From contig VGGV01000015.1 of the NCBI GenBank assembly GCA_016868455.1, forward strand, positions 1 through 61,909: DNA of 61,909 bases. Direction: 5' to 3'. Position numbers and translations under genes: made by a program. This document shows positions 53,209-61,808 of the stretch, piece by piece (within the stretch, counting starts at the first letter, position 1; each line of letters begins with the position of its first letter). Below the pieces are notes generated by a model. The model was given only the letters and a program-made list of their open reading frames with translations. It was not told the DNA's origin and did no database searches. This stretch comes from Bacteroidota bacterium (lineage in GTDB: Bacteria > Bacteroidota > Bacteroidia > Chitinophagales > Chitinophagaceae).

Positions 53209-53605
53209 ATTCGTTTATTTGTTTTTTGTTTATAGCATGCATATTTATTCGTTTGAGAAATTAGAAGTTTGGCAGGACTCCAGGATTTAGTCAGACAGAT
53301 TTATTCGATATCTGCAAAGTTCCCAACAGAGGAAAAATTTGGAATTATCAGTCAAATAAGAAGATCAGCTGTTTCAGTCAGCTGTAATATTTCAGAAGGA
53401 TCAGGACGAAAAAGCAAAAAAGACCAGGCGCAATTTTACTGAATTGCATTTGGCAGTACATTAGAAACATTAAACCTGCTAATACTTTCTGCAGACCTGA
53501 AATTTATCAATGAAATTCAACTTATCGAATTGAGGATGTTGGTTGAGAAGATTTCCAATAAACTCAACAGGCTGATTGAGTCACTCGCAAAACAAATAAA
53601 CGAAT
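53209..53605. mobile_element. Small element with 16-bp terminal inverted repeats carrying a four-helix-bundle gene
   Basis: ATTCGTTTATTTGTTT at 53209-53224 and its exact complement AAACAAATAAACGAAT at 53590-53605 bracket a decayed four-helix-bundle gene. The 397-bp unit separates rfbB from rfbA, which are normally adjacent. No target-site duplication is obvious. Confidence 0.6.
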
Positions 53606-53607
53606 AA
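53237..53607 (+). pseudogene. Four-helix-bundle (S23-type, IVS) protein, frameshifted and with a stop
   Basis: ATG at 53237 gives MHIYSFEKLEVWQDSR, then the frame shifts by one near 53286 (CTCCAGGATTTAG). The next frame gives DLVRQIYSISAKFPTEEKFG, IISQIRRSAVSVSCNISEGS and so on, with TGA near 53440 (QAQFY-stop-IAFGS) and an end at TAA 53607. This is the family of four-helix-bundle proteins related to those encoded in 23S rRNA intervening sequences (TIGR02436). Two disruptions make it a pseudogene. Its gene lies entirely within the inverted repeats except for the final bases. Confidence 0.8.
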
Positions 53608-53623
53608 GCGAAAAACATTCTCC

Positions 53624-54487
53624 ATGAAAGGTATTATTCTTGCAGGCGGAAGCGGCACCCGGCTTTACCCCATCACGAAGGCCATCAGCAAACAGCTGAT
53701 GCCGATTTATGATAAGCCGATGATATATTATCCGCTGTCCATCCTGATGATGGCGGGGATCAATGAAATACTCATCATCACTACTCCGGAGGATAATGCA
53801 CAGTTTAAAAGATTGCTGGGAGATGGCAAACAACTGGGCTGCAAATTTGAATATGCAGTGCAGGAAATACCCAACGGACTGGCGCAGGCATTTGTAATAG
53901 GGGCTGATTTCATTGCCAATGATAAAGTAGCGCTGATATTGGGTGACAATATATTCCACGGCACCGGACTTGATAAACAGTTGAAAACGCTTGCCGATGT
54001 AGAAGGCGGTTATGTGTTTGCTTACCAGGTATCCGATCCCGAACGTTACGGCGTGGTGGAGTTTGATGCTAACATGAAAGCTGTTTCCATAGAAGAGAAA
54101 CCGGCTGTTCCCAAATCCAACTATGCGGTACCGGGTTTATATTTTTATGATAATGAGGTGGTGCAAATTGCCAAAGATTTAAAGCCTTCTGCACGGGGCG
54201 AATATGAGATAACCGATGTAAATAAAGCCTATCTGCAGGTGGGCAAGCTGCATGTATCCGTACTTGATAAAGGAACGGCCTGGCTGGATACTGGTACATT
54301 TGATTCGTTGACTGATGCCAGTGAGTTTGTACGGGTGATTGAAAAAAGACAGGGCACAAAAATCGGCTGCGTGGAAGAAGTAGCCTATAGACAAGGTTTT
54401 ATCAACAAAGAACAATTACTCCAGCTTGCCAATGAACTGGCAAAAAGCGGATATGGCGAATATTTGAGAAAGATAGTTAGGGGTTGA
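53624..54487 (+). CDS. rfbA: Glucose-1-phosphate thymidylyltransferase
   Basis: 287 residues with the full RfbA signature: [63 protein letters not shown] and [12 protein letters not shown]. Makes dTDP-glucose, the substrate of RfbB. Followed by a hairpin terminator. Confidence 0.96.
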   Translation: MKGIILAGGSGTRLYPITKAISKQLMPIYDKPMIYYPLSILMMAGINEILIITTPEDNAQFKRLLGDGKQLGCKFEYAVQEIPNGLAQAFVIGADFIANDKVALILGDNIFHGTGLDKQLKTLADVEGGYVFAYQVSDPERYGVVEFDANMKAVSIEEKPAVPKSNYAVPGLYFYDNEVVQIAKDLKPSARGEYEITDVNKAYLQVGKLHVSVLDKGTAWLDTGTFDSLTDASEFVRVIEKRQGTKIGCVEEVAYRQGFINKEQLLQLANELAKSGYGEYLRKIVRG

Positions 54488-54504
54488 GAACTCTGTTTAA
54501 GGTC

Positions 54505-54533
54505 ATTCCGGACCCGATCCGGAATCTTTTCTG
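54505..54533 (+). terminator. Hairpin ATTCCGGA-CCCGA-TCCGGAAT with T tract after rfbA
   Basis: An 8-bp perfect stem followed by CTTTTCTG. Belongs to the dispersed palindrome type as well; may end or attenuate the capsule transcript here. Confidence 0.6.
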
Positions 54534-54562
54534 TAAGACGTACTAAAACAGACTATTTTAAA

Positions 54563-54862
54563 ATGCAAAAAGCCAGTTATAGTATTTCCGATTTTTCACC
54601 ACACCTGTTCTGGGATGTGGACAGTAATAAGCTTGACCTGCATATAAATAAGCAGCTAATAGTGGAAAGGGTGATTCAAAGAGGTAGTCTCTCAGATTTT
54701 AAAATAATTCTTTCTTATTACGGGAAACAGGAAGCTGGCGAACTGTTAAAACAAGTTCCCTGGCTTAATGACAAGGACATGAACTTTGTACATGTTTTTT
54801 TTGATATCCCTTTTACGGAAATGAAATGTTACGCAAAGAAACAGTCGACCCGGTATTGTTAG
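54563..54862 (+). CDS. DUF6922-type protein, orphan antitoxin-like
   Basis: 99 residues: ISDFSPHLFWDVDSNKLDLH, IVERVIQRGSLSDFKIILSYYG, FFDIPFTEMKCYAKKQ. This matches the DUF6922 family, small proteins that often precede an AbiEii/AbiGii nucleotidyltransferase-type toxin gene. No such toxin follows. The C-terminus after KKQ (STRYC) departs from the family, and the same frame runs on past the stop into an acyltransferase remnant, suggesting a recombination joint at about 54845-54862. Confidence 0.65.
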   Translation: MQKASYSISDFSPHLFWDVDSNKLDLHINKQLIVERVIQRGSLSDFKIILSYYGKQEAGELLKQVPWLNDKDMNFVHVFFDIPFTEMKCYAKKQSTRYC

Positions 54863-54964
54863 GGCCTTATTGGAATGGGGGCTAACATTATCAAAAACTG
54901 TCCGGCAGAAAGCAAAATGGTTGGAAACCCTGCTAAAAACTTGAATGGAGATAAAGCAAAGTGA
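54863..54964 (+). pseudogene. 3' remnant of a hexapeptide-repeat sugar acyltransferase
   Basis: Directly after the DUF6922 stop and in the same frame: GLIGMGANIIKNCPAES followed by KMVGNPAKNLNGDKAK and TGA (54962-54964). VGNPAK is the hallmark of left-handed beta-helix acetyltransferases. Only the last 33 codons are left; the rest of the gene is gone. Probably the former sugar acetyltransferase of this locus. Confidence 0.65.
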
Positions 54965-55014
54965 TATTTACACTTTAGCCGACTGGGTTATTCCCACATA
55001 ACACTTTTTTAATT

Positions 55015-56490
55015 GTGAATAGAAATAAGAGTACCGAGCAAAGGCTGGGAATAGAATGGGATAAAAATAATTTATTAAATAATTACTTATTTAATATCCT
55101 GACCCAATTTGGAGCTGCGCTGGTTTCATTTTTTATTGTATGGACAATAACACGGTATTCCGGCACAGAAATTTTAGCGGTAACAGTTGCCGTTACTGCC
55201 GGTTCGCAAGCAGCGGTATTATTTTGCAACTGGACCTCAATCGCCGTGATAAGACTGGGAGGCGAAGAATACATTAACACACACGGGATATCATTTATCT
55301 TTTCAGCGAGGACGGTGATCCTCCTTTTTAATATCGCTGCTCTCATACTTCTTTATCCTCTTTGGAACAATTTTTTAACCAGCCTTTTAAAGATACCCGG
55401 GGATACCGGTCCTTATCTTTTGTGCCAGTTTGTTTTAATGTCCATTCTATCACATTTTACCGCAGGGCTCCAGGCGGTAAAATTGTTAAGGTTACAGGGG
55501 GTATTATTGTTACTGGAAAAAGGGATATCCCTGGTGATCATACTGCTGGTTTATTTTTTTTTTAACATAAGCTGGCAGAATATCATGGTAGCTTACCTGA
55601 TAGCTGTCGCCGTTTCCTGTATTTGTTCTTTTTTTCTTTTACGCAAGTATTTTTTGTTTCGTATAGAAAGAAAGCATTTGAAGCAAGTACTTTATTTTTC
55701 TTTTCCTTTATTGCCTTATGGGATCACAGCATTTTTATCTACCAATTACCTGGATACTTTTTTTATTTCAAATTACCTGGAAAGAAATGACCTCGGTATC
55801 TATTCAGTGGCCTACCAGTTTTATGGTGTTTGGTCGCAACTGCCGACCATACTGGGTGGATTAATGATGCCCATGTTTCTATCTTATTTAGTCCGGAACC
55901 ATTTGCATGTGGTAGAACGGTTTCTTAAGGAAAGCATGCATATAGTAGTTCTTATCTGGACGATGTTGAGTGCCATACTGGCCTTTGCCTTGTGTATCAT
56001 AATACCCGAAGCTTTTAATATCAACCACCCTCAACTCAATTCCATTTTAATAATTTTCATACTCGGCACGGCTTTTTTAATACCGAATTTTATAGGGTTC
56101 AATCCATATATACTGGCAAGAAAAGTTGTTTTTTTTGCCTTTCCATTGACCATTATTACAGCAGGACTCAATTTGCTGGGAAATTTTTTATTAATACCCA
56201 AATATGGTCTTATCGGGTCCACCTATTCCACTATTTTATCTATGTTAACTGGTTTTATAGCCACTTATTTCTTTTTGACATATTACTTCAGGGTTAATGC
56301 AATTCGTTGTGTCATGTCTCTTGCTCCTGCTTTACTGGGTATTTTGCTTTGTTTTTGGATCTCCAATATCCTGGTTATCCTAGGCAGTGTTTTGTTCTCA
56401 GCCTTGCTATTGTTATTCCTGTACAGGAATAATTTTGAGTCTGTGATAGGGTTTTTAAAGAATAGTTTGCATACCAGGTCAATTGTATAA
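55015..56490 (+). CDS. wzx: Lipopolysaccharide/O-antigen flippase, Wzx-like
   Basis: 491 residues with about 12-14 membrane helices, polysaccharide-transport (MATE-like/Wzx) family: FNILTQFGAALVSFFIVWTI at the start, LPYGITAFLSTNYLDTFFIS and DLGIYSVAYQF in the middle. It would flip lipid-linked repeat units across the inner membrane. GTG at 55015 is the likely start (MNRNKSTEQRLG). The next gene follows 1 bp later. Confidence 0.85.
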   Translation: MNRNKSTEQRLGIEWDKNNLLNNYLFNILTQFGAALVSFFIVWTITRYSGTEILAVTVAVTAGSQAAVLFCNWTSIAVIRLGGEEYINTHGISFIFSARTVILLFNIAALILLYPLWNNFLTSLLKIPGDTGPYLLCQFVLMSILSHFTAGLQAVKLLRLQGVLLLLEKGISLVIILLVYFFFNISWQNIMVAYLIAVAVSCICSFFLLRKYFLFRIERKHLKQVLYFSFPLLPYGITAFLSTNYLDTFFISNYLERNDLGIYSVAYQFYGVWSQLPTILGGLMMPMFLSYLVRNHLHVVERFLKESMHIVVLIWTMLSAILAFALCIIIPEAFNINHPQLNSILIIFILGTAFLIPNFIGFNPYILARKVVFFAFPLTIITAGLNLLGNFLLIPKYGLIGSTYSTILSMLTGFIATYFFLTYYFRVNAIRCVMSLAPALLGILLCFWISNILVILGSVLFSALLLLFLYRNNFESVIGFLKNSLHTRSIV

Positions 56491-56491
56491 G

Positions 56492-57640
56492 ATGCGTTCC
56501 TCGAATATTTTATTGTTTAATATGAGTGCCGGTCACAATCCGTCAGATCTTTCTCCTGGGAGCAATACCTGGCAAGTAAAGAATTATGAAGAGATCGCTG
56601 ATACAGTGTATGTGCTGTTTCTTGGAGCGAAAGGCAATAAAAAAATTATCAGGAATGGGAGAACGATCATCCTGTTAGCCGGAAAAGGAAAGACCAGTTC
56701 CGATTTTTTCCGGGCTCCCTGGGTTATTCATAAATTGGTAAAAAGAAAAAAGATCAAACTGGCGTTCACATACGAACAGGTCTTTACATGGTGGTTCATC
56801 CTGTTCGTAAAAATGATGACAAAATGCCGGGTTATATTGGTACCATTGACCCTTCCTCCCGTGATGTATAAGATAACAAAGAGATCATTATCCATTTTTC
56901 TACCGATATGGGTTGAAAAGATCCTGAGACGCATGAGTTCATTTTTTGTGCGATCTGTCATTTTCCCTCGGATGATGGGCGATTATAAAACATGGTTGAT
57001 GAGTGACCGGGTATTCAGAAAAAAAATTGTAATGCTGGATACGGTCGTGGAAGAAGTCCCTTCCCCCTTTTTTTTAAAAGCGATTGATGAACAAAGGACG
57101 AAACCTGTACAAAAAGATAATAAGTATCATCTTTTATGCATAAGCAGGTTGCGAAAAGAAAAACTGATCGGAGATGTGCTTAAATGCATGCAATATCTGG
57201 TCAAAACAAATCCCAATTTTGTATTGCATATTCTTGGGGAAGGAGAGGACAAGGATTATTTTAACCAGCTTATAAAGGAACTGGGCATTGAAGATTATGT
57301 AAGACTCCATGGTTACATGCCTTTGACCGATATCATTCCATTTTATTCATTATGTGATGTGTATGTCTCTGCAATGACCGGGAGTGCACTCAGGGAAGTG
57401 GCTCTTTTTGGCATGCCTGTAGTGGCTTATGAAATGGATTGGTTAAAAGGAACATTTACTCGTGGAATAAATTATCTGGGTGTCGAACCCTATAATTATC
57501 AAATGCTGGCCCGGGAAGTAATGAATATTGTTAATGACCCAAAGCTTGCGGAATCATTGCGGACAAATATTCGTAAACTGGGAGAAGAGAATTGGTCTCC
57601 TCTTGAATTAAGTGAAAGCTATCAAAAAGTATTGTGCTGA
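56492..57640 (+). CDS. Glycosyltransferase family 4
   Basis: 382 residues from the ATG at 56492. C-terminal GT-B half recognisable: LLCISRLRKEKLIGDVLKCM, LHILGEGEDKDYF, VRLHGYMPLTDIIPFYSLCD, and SALREVALFGMPVVAYE with the donor-binding acidic residue. N-terminal half is divergent (acceptor side). It adds one sugar to the repeat unit; specificity unknown. Confidence 0.82.
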   Translation: MRSSNILLFNMSAGHNPSDLSPGSNTWQVKNYEEIADTVYVLFLGAKGNKKIIRNGRTIILLAGKGKTSSDFFRAPWVIHKLVKRKKIKLAFTYEQVFTWWFILFVKMMTKCRVILVPLTLPPVMYKITKRSLSIFLPIWVEKILRRMSSFFVRSVIFPRMMGDYKTWLMSDRVFRKKIVMLDTVVEEVPSPFFLKAIDEQRTKPVQKDNKYHLLCISRLRKEKLIGDVLKCMQYLVKTNPNFVLHILGEGEDKDYFNQLIKELGIEDYVRLHGYMPLTDIIPFYSLCDVYVSAMTGSALREVALFGMPVVAYEMDWLKGTFTRGINYLGVEPYNYQMLAREVMNIVNDPKLAESLRTNIRKLGEENWSPLELSESYQKVLC

Positions 57641-57654
57641 CCCTGTAGTAACTA

Positions 57655-58455
57655 TTGTTTTATAATGCTGAAGCCCTGTTTTTGAAAAGATTATTATATA
57701 CGCTTCTGGATCTTATAACCCTGAAAAAAGGAGTTTCAAGGAAAATAAATAAAATTAAGGTTAGATTTCCTGCAAGATATAGCCGCTATTATAACAAAAA
57801 CTATGAAACGGATAATTATCTCTTTCTGCAGCAAGAACTAGAAGCAGGAATGCAGGTTATAGACATAGGAGCCCATATAGTATTATTCAGTGTTTGCTGT
57901 TCTAAGTTAACAGGGCCCGGAGGGAGAATTATTTGCTTTGAACCAACACCAGGTACTTTTTCTATTTTGAAGGATACATTACGGCTGAATCATTGTAGTA
58001 ATGTAATAGCCCGGCAAGCCGCCGTTGGCAGTAAGAAAGGAACAGCGACATTCTATGTCAATCACACTGCAGGCTGCAATAGTAACAGTCTTGTGAGAAA
58101 CACATCCGGTAAAGACCAGTTTCCTTGTGAGGTAGTATTGGTAACTATTGACAGTATTGTAGCAGAGTATGAAATGTGTCCTTCGCTAATTAAAATTGAT
58201 GCGGAGGGCGCCGAACTGGATGTTTTAAAAGGAGGAATAAAAACATTTAAAGATCATAGACCCAAGCTAATACTTGGATTGCATCCTGTCTTTATAAAGC
58301 AAAAAGGCGATTCCCTGGAAGCCATATTTGACCTGTTATCAGAAAGCGGGTACCGGATTAGTATGGCAGGTAAATTATTGACCAAACAAGATTTTTGCAA
58401 TCACTTTTTGCTTTTTGATGTTCACTGTTTCCCATTATCAGGGGAGTATTTGTAA
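57655..58455 (+). CDS. FkbM family methyltransferase
   Basis: 266 residues. SAM-binding motif VIDIGAHIVLFSVCC (the usual Asn of IGANIG is His), FEPTPGTFSIL and LIKIDAEGAELDVLKGG, the FkbM hallmark. The start is uncertain: TTG at 57655 is the longest choice, with no early ATG. Presumably O-methylates a sugar of the polysaccharide. Confidence 0.8.
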   Translation: MFYNAEALFLKRLLYTLLDLITLKKGVSRKINKIKVRFPARYSRYYNKNYETDNYLFLQQELEAGMQVIDIGAHIVLFSVCCSKLTGPGGRIICFEPTPGTFSILKDTLRLNHCSNVIARQAAVGSKKGTATFYVNHTAGCNSNSLVRNTSGKDQFPCEVVLVTIDSIVAEYEMCPSLIKIDAEGAELDVLKGGIKTFKDHRPKLILGLHPVFIKQKGDSLEAIFDLLSESGYRISMAGKLLTKQDFCNHFLLFDVHCFPLSGEYL

Positions 58456-58506
58456 CAGGACCCTCTTGTTGCCAGTATACAACTTACTTAGAAAAAATTA
58501 TGAAGC

Positions 58507-59647
58507 TTGCCGGGCACTTATAGCAAAATACTAGTATACTATCCCGACAATAAACGTTCCGTTGCTGTTGAAACATTAATCAGAACCATCGTAGACGCAG
58601 GTTATGAGGTAATTGTATTAACATTGACAGCAAGAGGTCCCTTTCATGAGGAACTGGAAAAGAAAGGCATCCGGACATTGAGCCATGTGCTGGTCCGAAA
58701 AAATGCGTGGACATATTTTTATAAACATTCCCGTTTTCTGGCCCGTTTTTGCAAAAAGGAAGGTATCAATATTGTCTTAAGCCATTTGCAGGATGCTAAT
58801 TTTATTGCGGTTCTTTCTTCATTATTTCTAAAAGCAAAAGTGACCACATTCCGGCATCATGATGAGTCATCATTTTTTGCAGAATATGGAGAAAGGGTTA
58901 GACTAAAAAGAAATAAAAAAGAAGTATTGATTGACTGGTTCATTAACCGATTTTCTAAGAAAATAGTTGTTTTGTCAGAACATGTTAAAGAGTCTATGAT
59001 AAGGCATGAAAGGTGCTCTGAAAAAAAGATTGTTGTTTGTCCCCTTATTTATGATTTTTCTATGTACCCTTTACCCGAACCAGCTGTAGTATATGAAGTA
59101 AGGCAAGCCCATCCCTGCAATCTTTTATTACTAATGGTAAGCAGGTTCATTTCAACAAAACAACATTTGCCTGTTTTTGAGGTTGTATCAGGATTGATAA
59201 AGGAAGGTCTGTCAATAAAGATAATTGCATTAGATGAGGGTCCATTAAAGCTGGAAATGGAGAAGTTTGTGATGAATAGATCTTTAGGAAGCTATATATA
59301 TGCCCGGGTATAGAAATGATGTAATAAACTTTATAGAGGCCGCTGATCTGTTAATTCATCCTTCCCTAACCGAGGCTAGCAGCAATGTTATTAAGGAGGC
59401 GGGGCTAAGGGAAAAGGCAGTAGCAGTTTGCGAAGGGGTTGGTGATTTTGACGATTATTTGGAAGATGGTGTAAATTGCTTTTTGATGCGAAGGGAAAAC
59501 ATTAAAGTATCTATTGAAAAAGTAATAAGGGCTGCTTATAATAACAAAGAACACCTTCATAGAATGGGCAAACTTTTAAAGGGAAATGTAATAAATAAAT
59601 TTTCAGATTCGGTGTTAAATAAACAAAGGTTAAAAAATTTAATATAG
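58507..59647 (+). pseudogene. Glycosyltransferase family 4, frameshifted in a TA tract
   Basis: Frame one (58507-59313, TTG start) gives 268 residues including VSRFISTKQHLPVFEVVSGL and ALDEGPLKLEMEKF. Frame two (59300-59647) gives the missing C-terminus: MPGYRNDVINFIEAADLLIHP, SLTEASSNVIKEAGLREKAV. The break falls in TATATATAT (59293-59301). One more AT unit restores a single GT4 protein of about 380 residues reading GSYIYMPGYRND. So it is either a fixed frameshift, an assembly slip or a phase-variable state. No programmed-frameshift signal is seen. Confidence 0.78.
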
Positions 59648-59651
59648 AAAT

Positions 59652-60407
59652 ATGTCGTCAGAAAGGCAATTGTTAAATAAAAGAGACCCCTGGTGGGGTG
59701 AACATATTCATCGTTATAACGAAGTTTTGAAATATGTTAGGGCAAATGATGTAATTCTAGATATTGCCTGCGGAACCGGGTTTGGATCACAAATACTGGC
59801 ACGGCATACAAAAGGGGCAGTTACTGGTGGAGATATTGCAGAAGATGCAGTAAAAGAGTGCAAAAGAAACTGGCAGCAACCGAACCTTGATTTTAAAGTG
59901 CTGGATGGGACCCAACTTCCATACAGTGACGAGTATTTTGATATAGTTGTTTCCTTTGAAACTATTGAACACACAACTTTGTACTGGAAAATGATAAAAG
60001 AGTTTTTCCGGGTACTAAAGCAAGGCGGTACTGCATTAATTTCAACACCTAATTTTCCTATAAACAGCCCAACAGGAAAAGTTACCAATCCTTATCACAC
60101 ACAGGAATTTGACTACAATGAATTGAGCCAAATCTTAAATAGTGTGTTTTCAAGTGTAAAAATTGAGGGACAACAATTTAATCGATATAATAAGAAAAAC
60201 TTTTCAACCTTTATGGCTAGACTGAATTATGCTTTTTTCAATATTATTGGCATTCGAAAATTTACTCCGTTTAAAATCAAAAATTATTTCTCTAAACTTT
60301 TTTCTGGTTATCCTTTTTACCCAACACCATCAGATTTTGTGTTAGTCGATGAAAGGGAAGAAATAATTAAGTGTAAAACATTTTTCTGCATATGCAAAAA
60401 GCATTAA
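59652..60407 (+). CDS. Class I SAM-dependent methyltransferase
   Basis: 251 residues: motif I ILDIACGTGFGSQILA, acidic residue in GGDIAEDAVK, YSDEYFDIVVSFETIEHT and EFFRVLKQGGTALISTPN, the Methyltransf_11 pattern. C-terminal hydrophobic/basic tail of unknown role. Located between glycosyltransferases, so a sugar or lipid-carrier methyltransferase, perhaps chain-terminating. From here the sequence becomes clearly AT-richer. Confidence 0.87.
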   Translation: MSSERQLLNKRDPWWGEHIHRYNEVLKYVRANDVILDIACGTGFGSQILARHTKGAVTGGDIAEDAVKECKRNWQQPNLDFKVLDGTQLPYSDEYFDIVVSFETIEHTTLYWKMIKEFFRVLKQGGTALISTPNFPINSPTGKVTNPYHTQEFDYNELSQILNSVFSSVKIEGQQFNRYNKKNFSTFMARLNYAFFNIIGIRKFTPFKIKNYFSKLFSGYPFYPTPSDFVLVDEREEIIKCKTFFCICKKH

Positions 60408-60409
60408 AA

Positions 60410-61273
60410 ATGGTAGAGGTCTCAATTATTATACCGGTTTATAATGCAGCTAGCTATATTAAAGAAACTATTGACTCAGTTTTAGCCCAAACCATTTCAA
60501 GTTGGGAGCTTATAGTAATTAATGATGGGTCAACTGATGATAGCGAAAGCATTATTGCTTCCTATAGAGATAGTCGTATTAGCTTGTTTAACCAAAACAA
60601 TCAAGGGGTTTCAATAACTAGAAACAATGGTTTGCGGCTGGCAAAAGGAATTTGGCTGGTTTTTTTAGACGCTGACGATGTTTTGGGAGTTGATTTTTTG
60701 AAGCAACGTATCAGTTTTTTAAAAGATAATCCGACTGTAAGTTATGTAGGAGGCGATATTATTTCATTTCCTATAAAAGCAAAAAGATATCAAGCAGCCT
60801 TAGGAAACAATCCTGAGGAAATTCTTTTTTTTAAAAAAGGTTTTTCAACGGTACCATCAAACTATCTTTTTAGAACAGATTTTTTAATTACTAATCAGAT
60901 TTACTTTAATAAAAATTTAAGCAGCACAGCCGATAAATATTTTTTATTGCAGCTTTCAAAGGCCGGTAAAGGTGCAAGGGTAACCAATTCACCAGAAGGA
61001 TTTTTGCATTATAGGATAAGCCCAAATAGCATGTCAAGCACAGTTGATTATAAGCTTATTTCAGATAATGAAAAGTTCTTTTTTGAAGTAGTAAAAGAAA
61101 AACTAGTGTCCGATAGGTTGTTCAAAAGATTTAAGTGTTTTTTTTCTTTTTCACTGGCTTCTAGCTTTGCCAAAATAAGGTATTGGAAAAAAAGTTTTTT
61201 TTATTTTGCCAAGTCGTTTACTACCAACCCATTCCATTTCTCAAAATATTTTATAAGTCGGATGTTCAAGTAA
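60410..61273 (+). CDS. Glycosyltransferase family 2
   Basis: 287 residues from the ATG at 60410 (MVEVSIIIPVYNAASYIKET); an upstream ATG at 60392 would overlap the previous gene by 16 bp. GT-A motifs: VINDGSTDDSES and VFLDADDVLG (DxD). Codon use is AT-rich (many Phe/Lys/Ser AT codons), unlike the housekeeping part of the window. Confidence 0.88.
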   Translation: MVEVSIIIPVYNAASYIKETIDSVLAQTISSWELIVINDGSTDDSESIIASYRDSRISLFNQNNQGVSITRNNGLRLAKGIWLVFLDADDVLGVDFLKQRISFLKDNPTVSYVGGDIISFPIKAKRYQAALGNNPEEILFFKKGFSTVPSNYLFRTDFLITNQIYFNKNLSSTADKYFLLQLSKAGKGARVTNSPEGFLHYRISPNSMSSTVDYKLISDNEKFFFEVVKEKLVSDRLFKRFKCFFSFSLASSFAKIRYWKKSFFYFAKSFTTNPFHFSKYFISRMFK

Positions 61274-61285
61274 ATATTTTAAAAG

Positions 61286-61435
61286 ATGCTTGTAGTAATA
61301 GTATTTGCATCAATACCAATAAGTGTTAACTCTGGCTACATTAATACGCCATTTTTTATTAATAGCTTATTTTTTAATTCTTACAATTTTCTCCCATCAG
61401 ACTATGTGCGGTATTGCAGGGTTCATCTCCCGTAA
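61286..61435 (+). other. Possible truncated start of a membrane-protein gene
   Basis: ATG 12 bp after the GT2 stop opens 49 codons (MLVVIVFASIPISVNSGYIN, then TPFFINSLFFNSYNF) and runs out of frame into asnB, ending at 61435. A hydrophobic start this close to the preceding gene suggests the beginning of a membrane protein such as an O-antigen polymerase, cut off by the asnB segment. Weak evidence. Confidence 0.25.
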
Positions 61436-61808
61436 TTACAACCAGGAACATCTCCGGCTTTTAACGTCGGCTATTAAACACCGCGGCCCCGATGCAAAAG
61501 GGTTTTACTTTAATCTCCGAACAGGCACCGGCTTAGGCCACAGGCGTTTAAGCATACTTGATCTTTCGGCTGCTGCAAACCAGCCGTATTACTCAAGGGA
61601 TGGACGCTATGTAATGGTTTTTAATGGTGAGGTATATAATTTTAAGGAAGTAGCAGCAAAATACAGGATTGAGACCAGAACCACGTCCGACTCTGAAGTA
61701 CTTGTTGAAAGCTTTGCCAGGTATGGCAGCAAATGCTTTGCCTGGCTTAATGGTATGTTTGCCATCGCTATTTGGGACAAGGAATCGAAAGTATCCCCTC
61801 CTTTATAG
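61404..61808 (+). CDS. asnB: Asparagine synthetase (glutamine-hydrolysing), truncated after the glutaminase domain
   Basis: ATG at 61404 gives MCGIAGFISRN with the N-terminal nucleophile Cys2, then SAIKHRGPDAKG, GLGHRRLSILDLS, FNGEVYNFKE and NGMFAIAIWDKESK. The class II glutaminase domain should continue as ARDRFGIKPLYY and then the synthetase domain. Instead the frame ends after VSPPL at TAG (61806-61808). Beyond about 61786 the minus strand encodes a different protein. Members in polysaccharide loci amidate sugar acids. Only about 134 of some 600 residues are present. Confidence 0.85.
   Translation: MCGIAGFISRNYNQEHLRLLTSAIKHRGPDAKGFYFNLRTGTGLGHRRLSILDLSAAANQPYYSRDGRYVMVFNGEVYNFKEVAAKYRIETRTTSDSEVLVESFARYGSKCFAWLNGMFAIAIWDKESKVSPPL

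Noticed and set aside
59293-59313. Programmed ribosomal frameshift in the glycosyltransferase
   Set aside because: No slippery heptamer or downstream structure is apparent; a two-base loss in the TA tract explains the break.
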